This document shows positions 24,251-32,096 of a stretch of DNA of 64,000 nucleotides, one piece after another. The position numbers and the translations under genes were made by a program. Origin of the DNA: Natronolimnohabitans innermongolicus JCM 12255 (lineage in GTDB: Archaea > Halobacteriota > Halobacteria > Halobacteriales > Natrialbaceae); the NCBI RefSeq assembly GCF_000337215.1, contig NZ_AOHZ01000068.1, forward strand, positions 1-64,000. The letters are read 5' to 3'. Within the stretch, counting starts at the first letter, position 1. Each line of letters begins with the position of its first letter. The notes below the pieces were generated by a model. That model searched no databases. It was given only the letters and a program-made list of their open reading frames with translations, and was not told the DNA's origin.

Positions 24251-24679
24251 TCACTGTTCGCGGGCGTTCCACTTGTCGGAGTACGCCGCCCCACAGGTAC
24301 ACTTCGCGTAGGCGTGGATCACGTCGCCGTCGGCGTAGAGGCCGCCGATATCCTCGTTTTGCTCCTCCGCGAAGGCGAAGACGAACTGGACCTCGTGGTC
24401 GTCGGACCCGTCGTCCTCCGGACAGTTCCCGCCGGCGAGATCGTCGTCGACGTCGCCCTCGAGTTCCATCGCGGTTTTGGCGAACTGCATCGCTTCGGTA
24501 CCGGTCGCGGCTTCGAACGCGCCGCGGCCGCGCTCGCCGCCGACGACGATCACGACGCCGTCCTCGACGCGTTCGCCGAACTGTTTGAATCGGTCGTCGG
24601 AGACGTACGAATCGGCCAGAAACAGCGCCACGTCCTCGGGCCGATCGCCAGCCATAAATTCCGCGCGTACATCGGTCAT
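24251..24679 (-). CDS. DUF5807-type haloarchaeal protein
   Basis: The protein has 142 residues, with ATG at 24679 (MTDVRAEFMAGDRPEDVALF). Features are a short alpha/beta half (EDGVVIVVGGERGRGAFEAA), an acidic Asp-rich middle, and a C-terminal FVFAFAEEQNE followed by YAKCTCGAAYSDKW, where C-x-C could be part of a metal site. It is recognised as a haloarchaeal family of unknown function (DUF5807). Nothing in the neighbourhood suggests a role. Confidence 0.78.
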   Translation of the reverse strand: MTDVRAEFMAGDRPEDVALFLADSYVSDDRFKQFGERVEDGVVIVVGGERGRGAFEAATGTEAMQFAKTAMELEGDVDDDLAGGNCPEDDGSDDHEVQFVFAFAEEQNEDIGGLYADGDVIHAYAKCTCGAAYSDKWNAREQ

Positions 24680-24794
24680 ACCTCGTGTTCGTTGCTCGAG
24701 GTGGAAAAAGGGCGCGTCATCGGGTTGGGGGGACGATTCGAATGACTCCGCTCGCTGTCGATCTTTGCCGACCAGTTGGTTCAGACGGTTACAT

Positions 24795-25166
24795 ATGGTA
24801 CTCTCACAGTCAATGGGTATTGATTCCGAAGTGATGACGGTGACATCGGAAGAACAGATCACGTCCTCGAGTCGACTCTGCGAGCAGTTCGGGATCGAAG
24901 CCGGCACAGAAGTGATGGTCGCACCGACCGATAACGGCCTCGTCGTGAAGAAGGCCGACTGCTCTTCGGCAGCAGAATTTCGGGGAGCGAGTCGAACAAC
25001 GCGTCGAAGCGACTGCGCTCTCGAGTGCAGACGTGGATCGACTCGTACACGACACACGGCGCACAGACAAACAAGAGCTGCTCTCGGTACGTACTTCGAG
25101 ACCGGGCACAGCCAACATGACTTGCAGCGCCTCGCTCGAGGAATGTCTTCCTCGAGTTGCCTTGTG
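24795..25166 (+). pseudogene. frameshifted AbrB/VapB-type antitoxin relic
   Basis: Frame 1 encodes an AbrB-like swapped-hairpin domain (SEVMTVTSEEQITSSSRLCEQF, then GIEAGTEVMVAPTDNGLVV). Its normally conserved KGQ(I/V)TIPK segment is degraded to EEQITSSSR. After AAEF a run of four G (24982-24985) shifts the frame. Removing one G restores a sensible antitoxin tail (ERVEQR, ADVDRLVHDTRRTDKQELLS) ending at TGA 25164-25166. The gene is therefore a +1 frameshifted relic. No cognate PIN toxin remains beside it; an intact VapBC pair follows about 160 bases downstream. Confidence 0.7.
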
Positions 25167-25296
25167 AACCGTGATAGATGGCAGATCGAAACCCCGTGCA
25201 TCTGTTACGGTTGTCGCTCAGGGTGAGAAACGAGGTATTATCGGTAATTGAATAAGCAACCTACGTTACAGCGGCCGAGCGTTCAAATTAGGGGCC

Positions 25297-25306
25297 AAAT
25301 TATTTT
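25297..25306 (+). promoter_or_regulatory. TATA-like promoter of the VapBC pair
   Basis: aaattatttt lies 23-32 bases before the ATG at 25329, the spacing expected for a leaderless haloarchaeal transcript starting near the initiation codon. Confidence 0.55.
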
Positions 25307-25328
25307 GCTCGCGAGTGCGTATCGTTCG

Positions 25329-25580
25329 ATGATGACACAGAGTGTCGAGGATGAAACGACGATCAACGATAGCTACTCGGTCACAGTACCGGCAGCAGTC
25401 CGACGAGCGGCCGATATCGAGTCCGGTGACAAGCTTCGCTGGCAGGTCGACGACGACGGAGCGCTTTCAGTAGAAATCGTCAAGCAACGATATGGTGCGT
25501 TCTCGGAACTCCAACCGGTAGATATCGATGAGGAAACGAATGCGGCCGACGATCACGATCTTATCGCTGGTGATCCGTAG
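25329..25580 (+). CDS. AbrB-family antitoxin (VapB-like)
   Basis: The 83-residue protein shows the AbrB/MazE hairpin as TTINDSYSVTVPAAVRRAADIESGDKLRWQVDDDG, with the V-P-A-A-V-R core, followed by an acidic C-terminal toxin-binding tail. The stop (TAG 25578-25580) overlaps the GTG start of the PIN gene, the classical antitoxin-first arrangement. It should bind and neutralise the downstream PIN RNase and autoregulate. ATGs at 25329 and 25332 are both possible. Base composition is lower in GC than the neighbours, which hints at mobility. Confidence 0.88.
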   Translation: MMTQSVEDETTINDSYSVTVPAAVRRAADIESGDKLRWQVDDDGALSVEIVKQRYGAFSELQPVDIDEETNAADDHDLIAGDP

Positions 25581-26005
25581 TGGCTCGTGTCGTGGTGGAC
25601 GCAAACGTACTCATCGCTGCACGACTATCGCGTGACCAGAACCACGAGCGAGCCCGTGCCATTTCACAGGCGTTCGATCAGAACGACCTCCCGACCGCAT
25701 ACGTGCTGAGCGACGTTCTCACAGAAGTCATCAATTATCTGCAAGCGAGGAGCACACACGACGTTGCGATCCGAACGCTTGATGCACTCATCGAAAGCAG
25801 TGGCTTCGAAATCGTTCAAACTCCAAAAAGTGATTACGATGCTGGGCGATCGCTGTTTCGGCGATACGAATCGCTCTCACTGACGGATGCGATCATCGTT
25901 GCTGCGATGCAGCGACTCGAACTGGAGCCTCTCTACTCGTTCGATGACGGCTTCGATGCTGTCGACGACATCACTCGGCTGACGACTGCAGACGATCCGT
26001 TCTAG
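25580..26005 (+). CDS. PIN-domain toxin (VapC-like)
   Basis: The 141-residue PIN nuclease has acidic positions in VVVDANVLIAARLSRDQNH (Asp 6), VLSDVLTEVINYL (Glu near 49), SLTDAIIVAAMQRL (Asp near 101) and SFDDGFDAV (near 120), together forming the Mg site. It starts with GTG and overlaps its antitoxin by 1 base. VapC-type toxins cleave tRNA or rRNA; the target here is unknown. It is intact, in contrast to the relic antitoxin upstream. Confidence 0.88.
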   Translation: MARVVVDANVLIAARLSRDQNHERARAISQAFDQNDLPTAYVLSDVLTEVINYLQARSTHDVAIRTLDALIESSGFEIVQTPKSDYDAGRSLFRRYESLSLTDAIIVAAMQRLELEPLYSFDDGFDAVDDITRLTTADDPF

Positions 26006-26163
26006 CCATCTACTGGCCGTCTCGTTCGGAACGAGTCTCCACCTGATCTCGACTGTAGGCACGTTCTCCGATATCGAGTTGACGGGCACAGAAACGGAAC
26101 CGATCGCCCACCCCTCGTCGAACGACGGGCGGAACGACTCCGGTCCAGACCAGTTCGGTTCGA

Positions 26164-26850
26164 TCAGGTATCGTCGGTCTCGTTCTCGAGTTCGAGCGGT
26201 TCGTCCTCGAGGTCGTCGTTGTCGAATTCTTCGTCGCCGTCGTCACCGTCACCGTAGACCTTCGAGTTCATGATGTTGGTCCAGATAATGATCGCGCCCA
26301 TATCGTCGTCGTCGTCGGCCTCCGTGACGTTTTCGTCGTCGGGCGTTTCGTTGCCGGCGTCGACCTCGACGTCCTCGTCTCCATCGTCGTCCACCTCCCC
26401 GTCGGTGTACGCGGCGTCGTAGTCGTGGATCCACTCCGAGTTGATCCCCCAGCCGTGAGCCTGGCCGTCGAACGGATTCTCGATCTCGGTGTAGAGAAAT
26501 TCGACGTCCGAGCCGCGGTGGATCAGCGCCTGTCGGTAGACCTGGTAGGCCGTCATAATCTCGTCGTCGGACTCCTCGACCGTTTCGGCCTCGGAGCGGT
26601 AGGTCAGATAGAGTTCGTCGTCGTCGTACAGGAGTTCGGTAACCTCGATACCGTTCTCTTCGAGGAAGTAGTAGAATTCCTCGGGGGATCCCTCGCGGGG
26701 TTCGGACGGCGCTTCGGGCTCGATCTCGGTCGCCGACGAGGTGCCGACGAGCGAGCCGAGACAGCCGGCGGTCGCGACGGCCGCAACCGTTCCGGCGGCG
26801 GCGCCGAGGAAGTGACGCCGCGACGGACGCTCTGGAGAGTTGCGTGACAT
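26164..26850 (-). CDS. Tat-exported acidic lipoprotein
   Basis: The 228-residue protein starts MSRNSPERPSRRHFLGAAAG with the twin-arginine motif RRHFLG and lipobox ATAGC, so it should be translocated folded and anchored as a lipoprotein. The mature part has a small mixed domain (EEFYYFLEENGIEVTELLYD; ELYLTYRS; IMTAYQVYRQALIHRGSDVE; GWGINSEWIHDYDAAY) followed by an Asp/Glu-rich C-terminus (after 150). Its function is unknown; it resembles other haloarchaeal secreted solute-exposed proteins only in composition. The start at 26850 is chosen for the signal peptide; the longer frame is discounted. Confidence 0.8.
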   Translation of the reverse strand: MSRNSPERPSRRHFLGAAAGTVAAVATAGCLGSLVGTSSATEIEPEAPSEPREGSPEEFYYFLEENGIEVTELLYDDDELYLTYRSEAETVEESDDEIMTAYQVYRQALIHRGSDVEFLYTEIENPFDGQAHGWGINSEWIHDYDAAYTDGEVDDDGDEDVEVDAGNETPDDENVTEADDDDDMGAIIIWTNIMNSKVYGDGDDGDEEFDNDDLEDEPLELENETDDT

Positions 26851-26996
26851 ACCGTTCAGTCGCCGCGGTACTCGTAAAAACATCCGGACGATATCGAACG
26901 GTGAGTCGTGATCGAACGGCGCTCCGATCGCGTCGCGGCGACGTGACCGTATCACGACGGCCCGGAACTGATGCGGCCGTCATCGACGTATCACCG

Positions 26997-27302
26997 TCAC
27001 ACCAGCGTGGATTCGGCCTCGTGGACGTAGACCGTTCCGTCCCGCCTGACGACAACGCCGTACTCGTCGACGGCGAACTCGACGGCGACGTCGGCACCAC
27101 ACCGGTCGGCGTGCTCGAGCAACGCAGCGAGCGCCTCGGGATCGACGCGTTCGTAGAGGGGCTCGAGTTCCGCACTCGAATGCCCGTCGATCGCCGTCAA
27201 CGCCCGGACGACCACCTCGAGGACCGACTCGTCTGGGTATCGCTGGACTCGCGTCACGATCGCGTCGTCGGCGAGCGGGATGGAGTGGGCTGAACGATCC
27301 AT
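26997..27302 (-). CDS. HalOD1 output-domain protein
   Basis: The 101-residue small protein has the HalOD1 pattern: VLEVVVRALTAIDGHSSAELEPLYERVDPEALAALL, then VEFAVDEYGVVVRRDGTVYV. HalOD1 domains occur alone or on haloarchaeal signalling proteins, and their biochemical role is not established. It is monocistronic; an inverted repeat (TTCCAA/TTGGAA) sits 35 bases upstream of its start. Confidence 0.87.
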   Translation of the reverse strand: MDRSAHSIPLADDAIVTRVQRYPDESVLEVVVRALTAIDGHSSAELEPLYERVDPEALAALLEHADRCGADVAVEFAVDEYGVVVRRDGTVYVHEAESTLV

Positions 27303-27336
27303 ACCCGACGTTCTCCCCGTCTCCGGATTAGCTTGA

Positions 27337-27354
27337 TTCCAAAAGATATTGGAA
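27337..27354. promoter_or_regulatory. inverted repeat upstream of the HalOD1 gene
   Basis: TTCCAA-(6)-TTGGAA is perfect and lies in an AT-rich stretch where the minus-strand promoter is expected, 35 bases before the start. It is a possible operator; no regulator can be named. Confidence 0.4.
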
Positions 27355-27531
27355 CAGAAGATAGTATCGATACTTGTTTAATCGCCGTTCGACGCTTCTC
27401 TCGCCGGTTTTGGTGCGATGCCTACCGCAGCGATCGAAATTGCCGGCAATATGCAGATCTGATTAGCAATAGATATCGATCGGCAGCTCGCGGTGCAGCG
27501 GTGTCGCTCAGTGTAGTGGTGACACCCGCGT

Positions 27532-27562
27532 CGCGAAAACGGCGGAGCACCCAGCTCCGCCG
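27532..27562 (-). terminator. hairpin plus T-run downstream of the archaellin operon
   Basis: Read on the minus strand, the 8-bp stem CGGCGGAG/CTCCGCCG with a 7-base loop (27540-27562) is directly followed by GTTTTCGCG. It lies 60-90 bases after the stop at 27625, consistent with termination of the archaellin-accessory transcript. Archaeal termination depends mainly on T-runs, so the hairpin may instead stabilise the RNA end. Confidence 0.45.
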
Positions 27563-27624
27563 AGAGCGAACCACGCCGGATTCCTGTATTCCCACTCCGT
27601 GGCGTGTGTCCGACGGTCGACGGC

Positions 27625-28098
27625 TCAGACCTCGAGATCGGACGCGGCCAGCATAACCTGCAGCGCCTCTTCGGGCGACACGTCGTCGTCGAGCTGGTCT
27701 GCGTACCAGGTCAGGAGGTCGACGAACACCTCGCGAACGTCGTTCGACGTTGCGTAGTGGTGTGCGATCTCCCCGTCGGTCTTCAACGTGATATCGACCC
27801 CGTGCGGTTCGGGGGCGGCGGCGAGGCCGTCCGTCGCGCGTGCGCGGTCGAATTGATCCTGATCCGACTCGAGTCGCGTCGGGCGACTCGCGTCGTCGGT
27901 CGCCGTCTCGGTATCGACGTCGGCGTCGATCACCGAAGACGCCGCCGCCGCCGCAGCCGACTCGCTCGAGTCGTCCCGGTCCATCCGTTCCGGACGGACG
28001 AGATAGCGGTTCTCACCCAGCGCGTCGACGCGATCGTCGGTCAACTGCAACTCGTCGGGGGCGAGGACGCCGTCATCGTCTGTCGGTTCCGGGGTCAT
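27625..28098 (-). CDS. haloarchaeal archaellum-cluster accessory protein, unknown function
   Basis: The protein has 157 residues with a hydrophilic, disordered N-terminal half (LAPDELQLTDDRVDALGENR; RYLVRPERM; an Ala-rich run). The compact C-terminal half (VDITLKTDGEIAHHYATSND, REVFVDLLTWYADQLDD, SPEEALQVMLAASDLEV) looks folded. It is located 50 bases after the second archaellin on the same strand, a place often taken by a haloarchaeal conserved protein (possibly the DUF7500 type). No enzymatic motif is visible. It could regulate or assist archaellin synthesis (inference from context). Confidence 0.72.
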   Translation of the reverse strand: MTPEPTDDDGVLAPDELQLTDDRVDALGENRYLVRPERMDRDDSSESAAAAAASSVIDADVDTETATDDASRPTRLESDQDQFDRARATDGLAAAPEPHGVDITLKTDGEIAHHYATSNDVREVFVDLLTWYADQLDDDVSPEEALQVMLAASDLEV

Positions 28099-28148
28099 GG
28101 TTCTGCGTTGTGCCTCGAGCGAGAGGGTTGTGAGTCTATGGGTTCGCG

Positions 28149-28739
28149 TTAGACTTCGACAACCGTTCGGTCGTCGATCGTCGACGGCACGCTCACACCG
28201 TAGCTGAACTGTGCACCGGACTGGTCGACGAGACGGATCGTTGCGCTATCGCCGCCTCCAAGACCATCTTCTTCCAGAGCATCAACGTCAATTACAACTG
28301 CGACGCGGTCTTCAGCATTTGTCAGTGAGCCACTGTTGGTTCCGTATACGCTGTGCGTTGCGAATTCACTGTCATCAGCTTCGTTGTTCTCGGCATCATA
28401 TGTCAGAGTTTCATCAACAGACGAGCTCGTGTACTGAACAGTCATTGACTCAAGATCAATGACATCAGAGCCAGCGGACTTCATGACCGTTAGGTTAAGT
28501 TCACTGATGTTGTCCTCTGGTGAGTCTTTCTCTCCAACAGCGTGCACTACCTCAATCTGATTCGCGACTTGTTCTTGCGTTTCGGAACCAGTATCAGAGG
28601 CTTGACTCTGCAGGTCTCCAGCTGTGTTAATCAGTACGCCCGCTGCAATTGCGGCAACAAGCACCATTGCAATGAATACAATGAGAGTACCGATACCTAC
28701 CTGACCACGTTCGTCGTTATCTGTTATAGTTTCGAACAT
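28149..28739 (-). CDS. arlB: archaellin, second copy
   Basis: The 196-residue pre-archaellin has a short charged leader ([12 protein letters not shown]), and cleavage by the prepilin-type peptidase is expected before [19 protein letters not shown], the hydrophobic assembly helix. The N-terminal about 67 residues are identical to the upstream paralogue; the middle differs; the last 35 ([20 protein letters not shown]) are again nearly identical. N-linked sequons NIS and NLT are present. The central part has lower GC than the surrounding genes. It is 6 bases after the first archaellin gene, so the two form one operon. Archaellins polymerise into the rotating filament. Confidence 0.95.
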   Translation of the reverse strand: MFETITDNDERGQVGIGTLIVFIAMVLVAAIAAGVLINTAGDLQSQASDTGSETQEQVANQIEVVHAVGEKDSPEDNISELNLTVMKSAGSDVIDLESMTVQYTSSSVDETLTYDAENNEADDSEFATHSVYGTNSGSLTNAEDRVAVVIDVDALEEDGLGGGDSATIRLVDQSGAQFSYGVSVPSTIDDRTVVEV

Positions 28740-28745
28740 TATACA

Positions 28746-29351
28746 TTAGACCTCCACAACTTCGTAATCGTCGATCGTCGAGGGCACGCTCACACCGTAG
28801 CTGAACTGTGCACCGGACTGATCAACGAGACGTACAGTTGCACTCTCACCGCCTTCGAGACCATCCTCGTCACCAACCTCTAAGCCTTCAGCCGAAAGAT
28901 CGAGAGAGAGTTTGACTCTGTCTTCACTGTTAGTAAGTGAGTTCTCGTCACCAACGATTTCTTCAGTAGTGAATTCACCGTCAGCGTCACTTTCCGATTC
29001 ACTGTGTGCAAGTGTAAGATCATCGTGTGCACCAGTGAACTGGACCGTCATCGATTGCAAGTCAATAACATCCGATCCAGCCGACTTCATCAGTGTGAAA
29101 TTGAGTTGGTCGACAACAGCGGTATCCTGACTGTCATCTACGCTGCCAGTCGCGTGAACGACCTCAATCTGGTTCGCAACCTGCTCCTGCGTTTCGGATC
29201 CGGTATCGGAGGCCTGACTCTGCAGATCTCCGGCCGTATTGATCAGTACACCTGCCGCGATCGCTGCGACCAGCACCATCGCGATAAACACGATGAGGGT
29301 ACCGATACCCACCTGACCGCGTTCGTCGTTGTCTGTTATAGTTTCGAACAT
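28746..29351 (-). CDS. arlA: archaellin, first copy
   Basis: This is a 201-residue pre-archaellin with the same leader and assembly helix as its paralogue ([12 protein letters not shown] then [10 protein letters not shown]). Its surface-exposed middle is distinct, with [19 protein letters not shown] and an acidic insertion ([17 protein letters not shown]), and one NFT sequon. The C-terminus [17 protein letters not shown] matches the paralogue. It is first in the minus-strand archaellin operon, whose promoter lies in 29352-29600. Two archaellins often form composite filaments or act as alternates in haloarchaea (established in Halobacterium, Halorubrum and Haloarcula). Confidence 0.95.
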   Translation of the reverse strand: MFETITDNDERGQVGIGTLIVFIAMVLVAAIAAGVLINTAGDLQSQASDTGSETQEQVANQIEVVHATGSVDDSQDTAVVDQLNFTLMKSAGSDVIDLQSMTVQFTGAHDDLTLAHSESESDADGEFTTEEIVGDENSLTNSEDRVKLSLDLSAEGLEVGDEDGLEGGESATVRLVDQSGAQFSYGVSVPSTIDDYEVVEV

Positions 29352-29704
29352 AGTGCGTACACCCTGCGTGCCGTCGTCGCCAGCGCCGCGTCGTCACGCG
29401 TTCGCGTGAGACGCTCGAGATGGCCGTCCCCTCGGACGGCGACCGCCGACTCGACGAGCCGAGCCCGTCGCTCCCGCGATGGGCGTGGCGACGGGACAGC
29501 GGTTGCGTCCCGTCGAAGGTCGGCGTGTGGCGACGTCGTTGGCATCACAGTATCTGGGGATGCACCCCGGTCGGCACAATGAATAGTTAGACTATCAAGC
29601 TCCGTACCATTTCAGACGGCGTATCGAAACTCGACTCACGGTTCGAAACGCGGACCGAACTCGAGGCTAGACCTTTAGGACCCTACTCTCTACAGTGGAG
29701 TAGC
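29352..29704. promoter_or_regulatory. divergent archaellum promoter region
   Basis: 353 bases separate the archaellin operon (minus) from the arl machinery operon (plus). An AT-rich block around 29579-29596 (gaatagttagactatcaag) could be the archaellin promoter, though it would leave a long leader. cctttagg (29669-29676), about 30 bases before the ATG at 29705, could drive the plus operon. Frames inside this stretch look like chance high-GC ORFs. Confidence 0.45.
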
Positions 29705-29908
29705 ATGAGTCTGCGACGTGTCCCCGGGGAAGCGCCGCCCGTTTTCGTCGGCGCAGCCGAGCCGGCGTCCGCACTCGAGTCGCGTGTCGGGACGGGCGGG
29801 TGTCTCACCGTCTCGTTCGACCGCGACCGCGATTTCGACTTCGATTTCGACCTCGAGTGCGAGCCCGACGAACGCGCCGGCCAACGACGGATCGGTGTAG
29901 GTGCCTAA
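29705..29908 (+). CDS. 67-residue small ORF at the head of the arl operon
   Basis: ATG at 29705 has a TATA-like box about 30 bases upstream (cctttagg), consistent with a leaderless mRNA. The protein is polar with one Cys, an alternating RDRDFDFDFDL stretch (about residues 40-50), and a basic end. Its stop (TAA) lies 4 bases before the arlCE ATG. No family is recognised. It may be a genuine small protein, a leader cistron, or chance coding in high-GC DNA. Confidence 0.4.
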   Translation: MSLRRVPGEAPPVFVGAAEPASALESRVGTGGCLTVSFDRDRDFDFDFDLECEPDERAGQRRIGVGA

Positions 29909-29912
29909 CGCG

Positions 29913-31145
29913 ATGAATTTCGGACTCGCAACCTTCCGCGAACTCATCGAAGATTTCCTCACGAACAGCGGCGGCCGACGCGGGAACGACCGCGAGGCGC
30001 GACGGAACAGCGACGAGTTCGACGGCGAGGCCGCGTCCGAGACCGACCTCGGCGACGGCACCGACGGCGACGAGTCGTCGGGATCGAGCCTCAACATGAA
30101 CGCCGACGCGATAAGCGCGGCCGCCGAGGACGAAGACGACGACGACGATGACGACGACGGCAGCGGCGGCGGTGGCTTCTTCAGCCGGGGCTCGAAGAGC
30201 GACGACGACATCGACGACCTCCACTACCGAATCGAAGAACTCGAGGAGGAACTCGAGGACAAGAAATCGGAGCTGGGATCGGTACAGGACTCCCAGCAAC
30301 ACGTCGCCGATCAGGTCGAAGAGGTCAACGAACGCGTCCAGCAGCTGGTCGGGATGTACGACCAGGTGACCGACAACGTGAACCCGTTCACCGGAGAGGG
30401 CGAGGCCCAGAACGGCTTCGGCGTCTTCGGCGAGGACGAGATGGCCGCCGAGGACGGCCCCGAGGACGACGCCGAACTCGGCGCCGGCATTCAGGCCGCC
30501 GTCGAGGCGACGGAGGAAGACGAGACGGTCTCGTTCAGCGATCTCAAGGGCGTGATCGAGGACGCGGCGGCCGCCCAATCCGAAGGCGGCGAGACGATCA
30601 CGTTCGACGAGGACGACGCGGCCGACGACACCCGCGTCGAGGTGCAGGCGACCGAGAGCGTCGACGGGAGCGACGATGCGTCCGACGACGCTCGAGCGCA
30701 GGCGGACGCCGACGCGGCCGATGGCGAGGAGGGGACGACCGACGACGACTCGACCGACGTGACCCTCACCGGGCTCGCAGACACGTACGCGACGGACATC
30801 ATCGTCTTCGAGTGGCTCACCCAGTTGGTTCGGACGGGCGGCTCGGCCGCGACGCTGCGGGCGATCTCCTACTACGCCGAGATCGGCTGGATCAACGACG
30901 ACGTCAAGGAGCACCTCGAGCACGTCCTGAGCGGTCCCGACCTCGACATACACGTCGATCCGGGCACGACACCCGAAGAACTAACTGCCGAGGATCACGC
31001 CGATAGCTACACGTACATTATGAAGCTCCAGGAGATTCACGAGACGAAACAGGAAGTCGATCCCGACCGGAGCGCGGACGCGGCGTCGCCATCGGCGACC
31101 GCGCCGGGACCGACGGCAGAGCCGGAGCCGGAGCCGGAACTGTGA
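29913..31145 (+). CDS. arlCE: archaellum protein ArlCE (FlaC-FlaE fusion)
   Basis: The protein has 410 residues, with ATG at 29913 (MNFGLATFRELIEDF) preferred over the GTG at 29901. It has an acidic, low-complexity N-terminal part (25-95), a coiled coil (DDLHYRIEELEEELEDKKSE, about 105-150) and the FlaC region QVTDNVNPFTG. A second acidic linker leads to the C-terminal FlaD/E domain (about 290-375: DIIVFEWLTQLVRTGGSAATLRAISYYAEIGWI). The tail is Pro-Glu-rich. ArlC/D/E link the archaellum motor to the chemotaxis proteins (CheF/CheY) in haloarchaea. First machinery gene of the operon. Confidence 0.93.
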   Translation: MNFGLATFRELIEDFLTNSGGRRGNDREARRNSDEFDGEAASETDLGDGTDGDESSGSSLNMNADAISAAAEDEDDDDDDDDGSGGGGFFSRGSKSDDDIDDLHYRIEELEEELEDKKSELGSVQDSQQHVADQVEEVNERVQQLVGMYDQVTDNVNPFTGEGEAQNGFGVFGEDEMAAEDGPEDDAELGAGIQAAVEATEEDETVSFSDLKGVIEDAAAAQSEGGETITFDEDDAADDTRVEVQATESVDGSDDASDDARAQADADAADGEEGTTDDDSTDVTLTGLADTYATDIIVFEWLTQLVRTGGSAATLRAISYYAEIGWINDDVKEHLEHVLSGPDLDIHVDPGTTPEELTAEDHADSYTYIMKLQEIHETKQEVDPDRSADAASPSATAPGPTAEPEPEPEL

Positions 31146-31168
31146 TCGACCGCGAGAGGTGACCGGAC

Positions 31169-31624
31169 GTGGGATTCAGTACCAGTGGCGCGACCGCGAT
31201 CATCTTCGTCGGCGTTCTCATCGCCGTCGGACTCGCCTACCCGGTGGTACAGACGGCCCACGACAACCGGATGACCGCGATCGACGACCGCGACGACCGG
31301 ATGCTCGACCTTCGGAACGCCGATTTTGCCCTCGAGGAGGCGACCTACGAGGCCGGCGACGAGTCCGGAACGCTCACCGTGACCGCGACCAACACGGGTT
31401 CGACGACGCTGTCGGTGCCGGCGACGGATCTCTTGATCGACGGCCAGTACACGGCGCTGTCCGGCGACGACACGCGCGTCGACGGCAGTGTGGACCGCGA
31501 GACCTGGCAGCCCGGCGAGGAGCTCTCGATTACGGTCGCAGCCGACGACCACCCCGATCGAATCAAACTCGTGACCGAGCACGGACTCGCGATAACCGAG
31601 ACGGAGGTAGACGATGTCGAGTGA
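31169..31624 (+). CDS. arlF: archaellum stator protein ArlF
   Basis: The 151-residue protein has an N-terminal membrane helix (TSGATAIIFVGVLIAVGLAYPV, residues 5-26), a short coiled stretch (AIDDRDDRMLDLRNADF) and a beta-rich external domain (SGTLTVTATNTGSTTLSVPA). ArlF with ArlG forms the extracellular stator that binds the S-layer. The start is GTG at 31169. Its end overlaps arlG by 11 bases. Confidence 0.93.
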   Translation: MGFSTSGATAIIFVGVLIAVGLAYPVVQTAHDNRMTAIDDRDDRMLDLRNADFALEEATYEAGDESGTLTVTATNTGSTTLSVPATDLLIDGQYTALSGDDTRVDGSVDRETWQPGEELSITVAADDHPDRIKLVTEHGLAITETEVDDVE

Positions 31625-32096
31625 GTCCGTCTCGACGCTGGTCCTGTTCATCGCGGCGATGCTCGTCGCGGCGGGCGTCGCCGGGACGCTCGTGACGAAC
31701 GTCAACGATATCAGCGGCTCGATCGAGACCCAGAGCGGCGACGTCAGAGAAAAGATCGACACCGACATCGAGATCATCAGCGATCCGGGAAGCGACGCGG
31801 TCTACGACGGCGAGGGGACCGTCTCGATCCTCGTCAAGAACACCGGCGACCGAACGCTCTCCGGCGACGGGAGCGACCTCGACGTTCTGATAAACGGCGA
31901 GTACCGCACGAACGGCGAGTTCTCGACCGAACTCCACGGCAGCGACGCGGACTCCTCGGCCTGGCGCAGCGGCGAGGTTCTCGAGATTCGCCTCGACGGA
32001 GCGGACCTCGACTCGGGAACCGAGCACCGCATCGCCGTGTTGACCAACGGCGACGACGAGACGTTCGAATTCTACGTCCCATCCACCAATGACTGA
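31614..32096 (+). CDS. arlG: archaellum stator protein ArlG
   Basis: The protein has 160 residues: a membrane helix (VSTLVLFIAAMLVAAGVAG, residues 4-23), a linker (TNVNDISGSIETQSGDVREK) and a beta-sandwich typical of ArlG (VSILVKNTGDRTLSGDGSDL; FEFYVPS). The start overlaps arlF and its stop overlaps arlH (ATGACTGA), so translation is coupled. It is the partner of ArlF in the periplasmic stator. Confidence 0.93.
   Translation: MSSESVSTLVLFIAAMLVAAGVAGTLVTNVNDISGSIETQSGDVREKIDTDIEIISDPGSDAVYDGEGTVSILVKNTGDRTLSGDGSDLDVLINGEYRTNGEFSTELHGSDADSSAWRSGEVLEIRLDGADLDSGTEHRIAVLTNGDDETFEFYVPSTND

Noticed and set aside
29394-29579. 61-residue minus-strand frame upstream of the archaellins
   Set aside because: It is Arg/Pro-rich with no family feature, and sits in the promoter region of two divergent operons.
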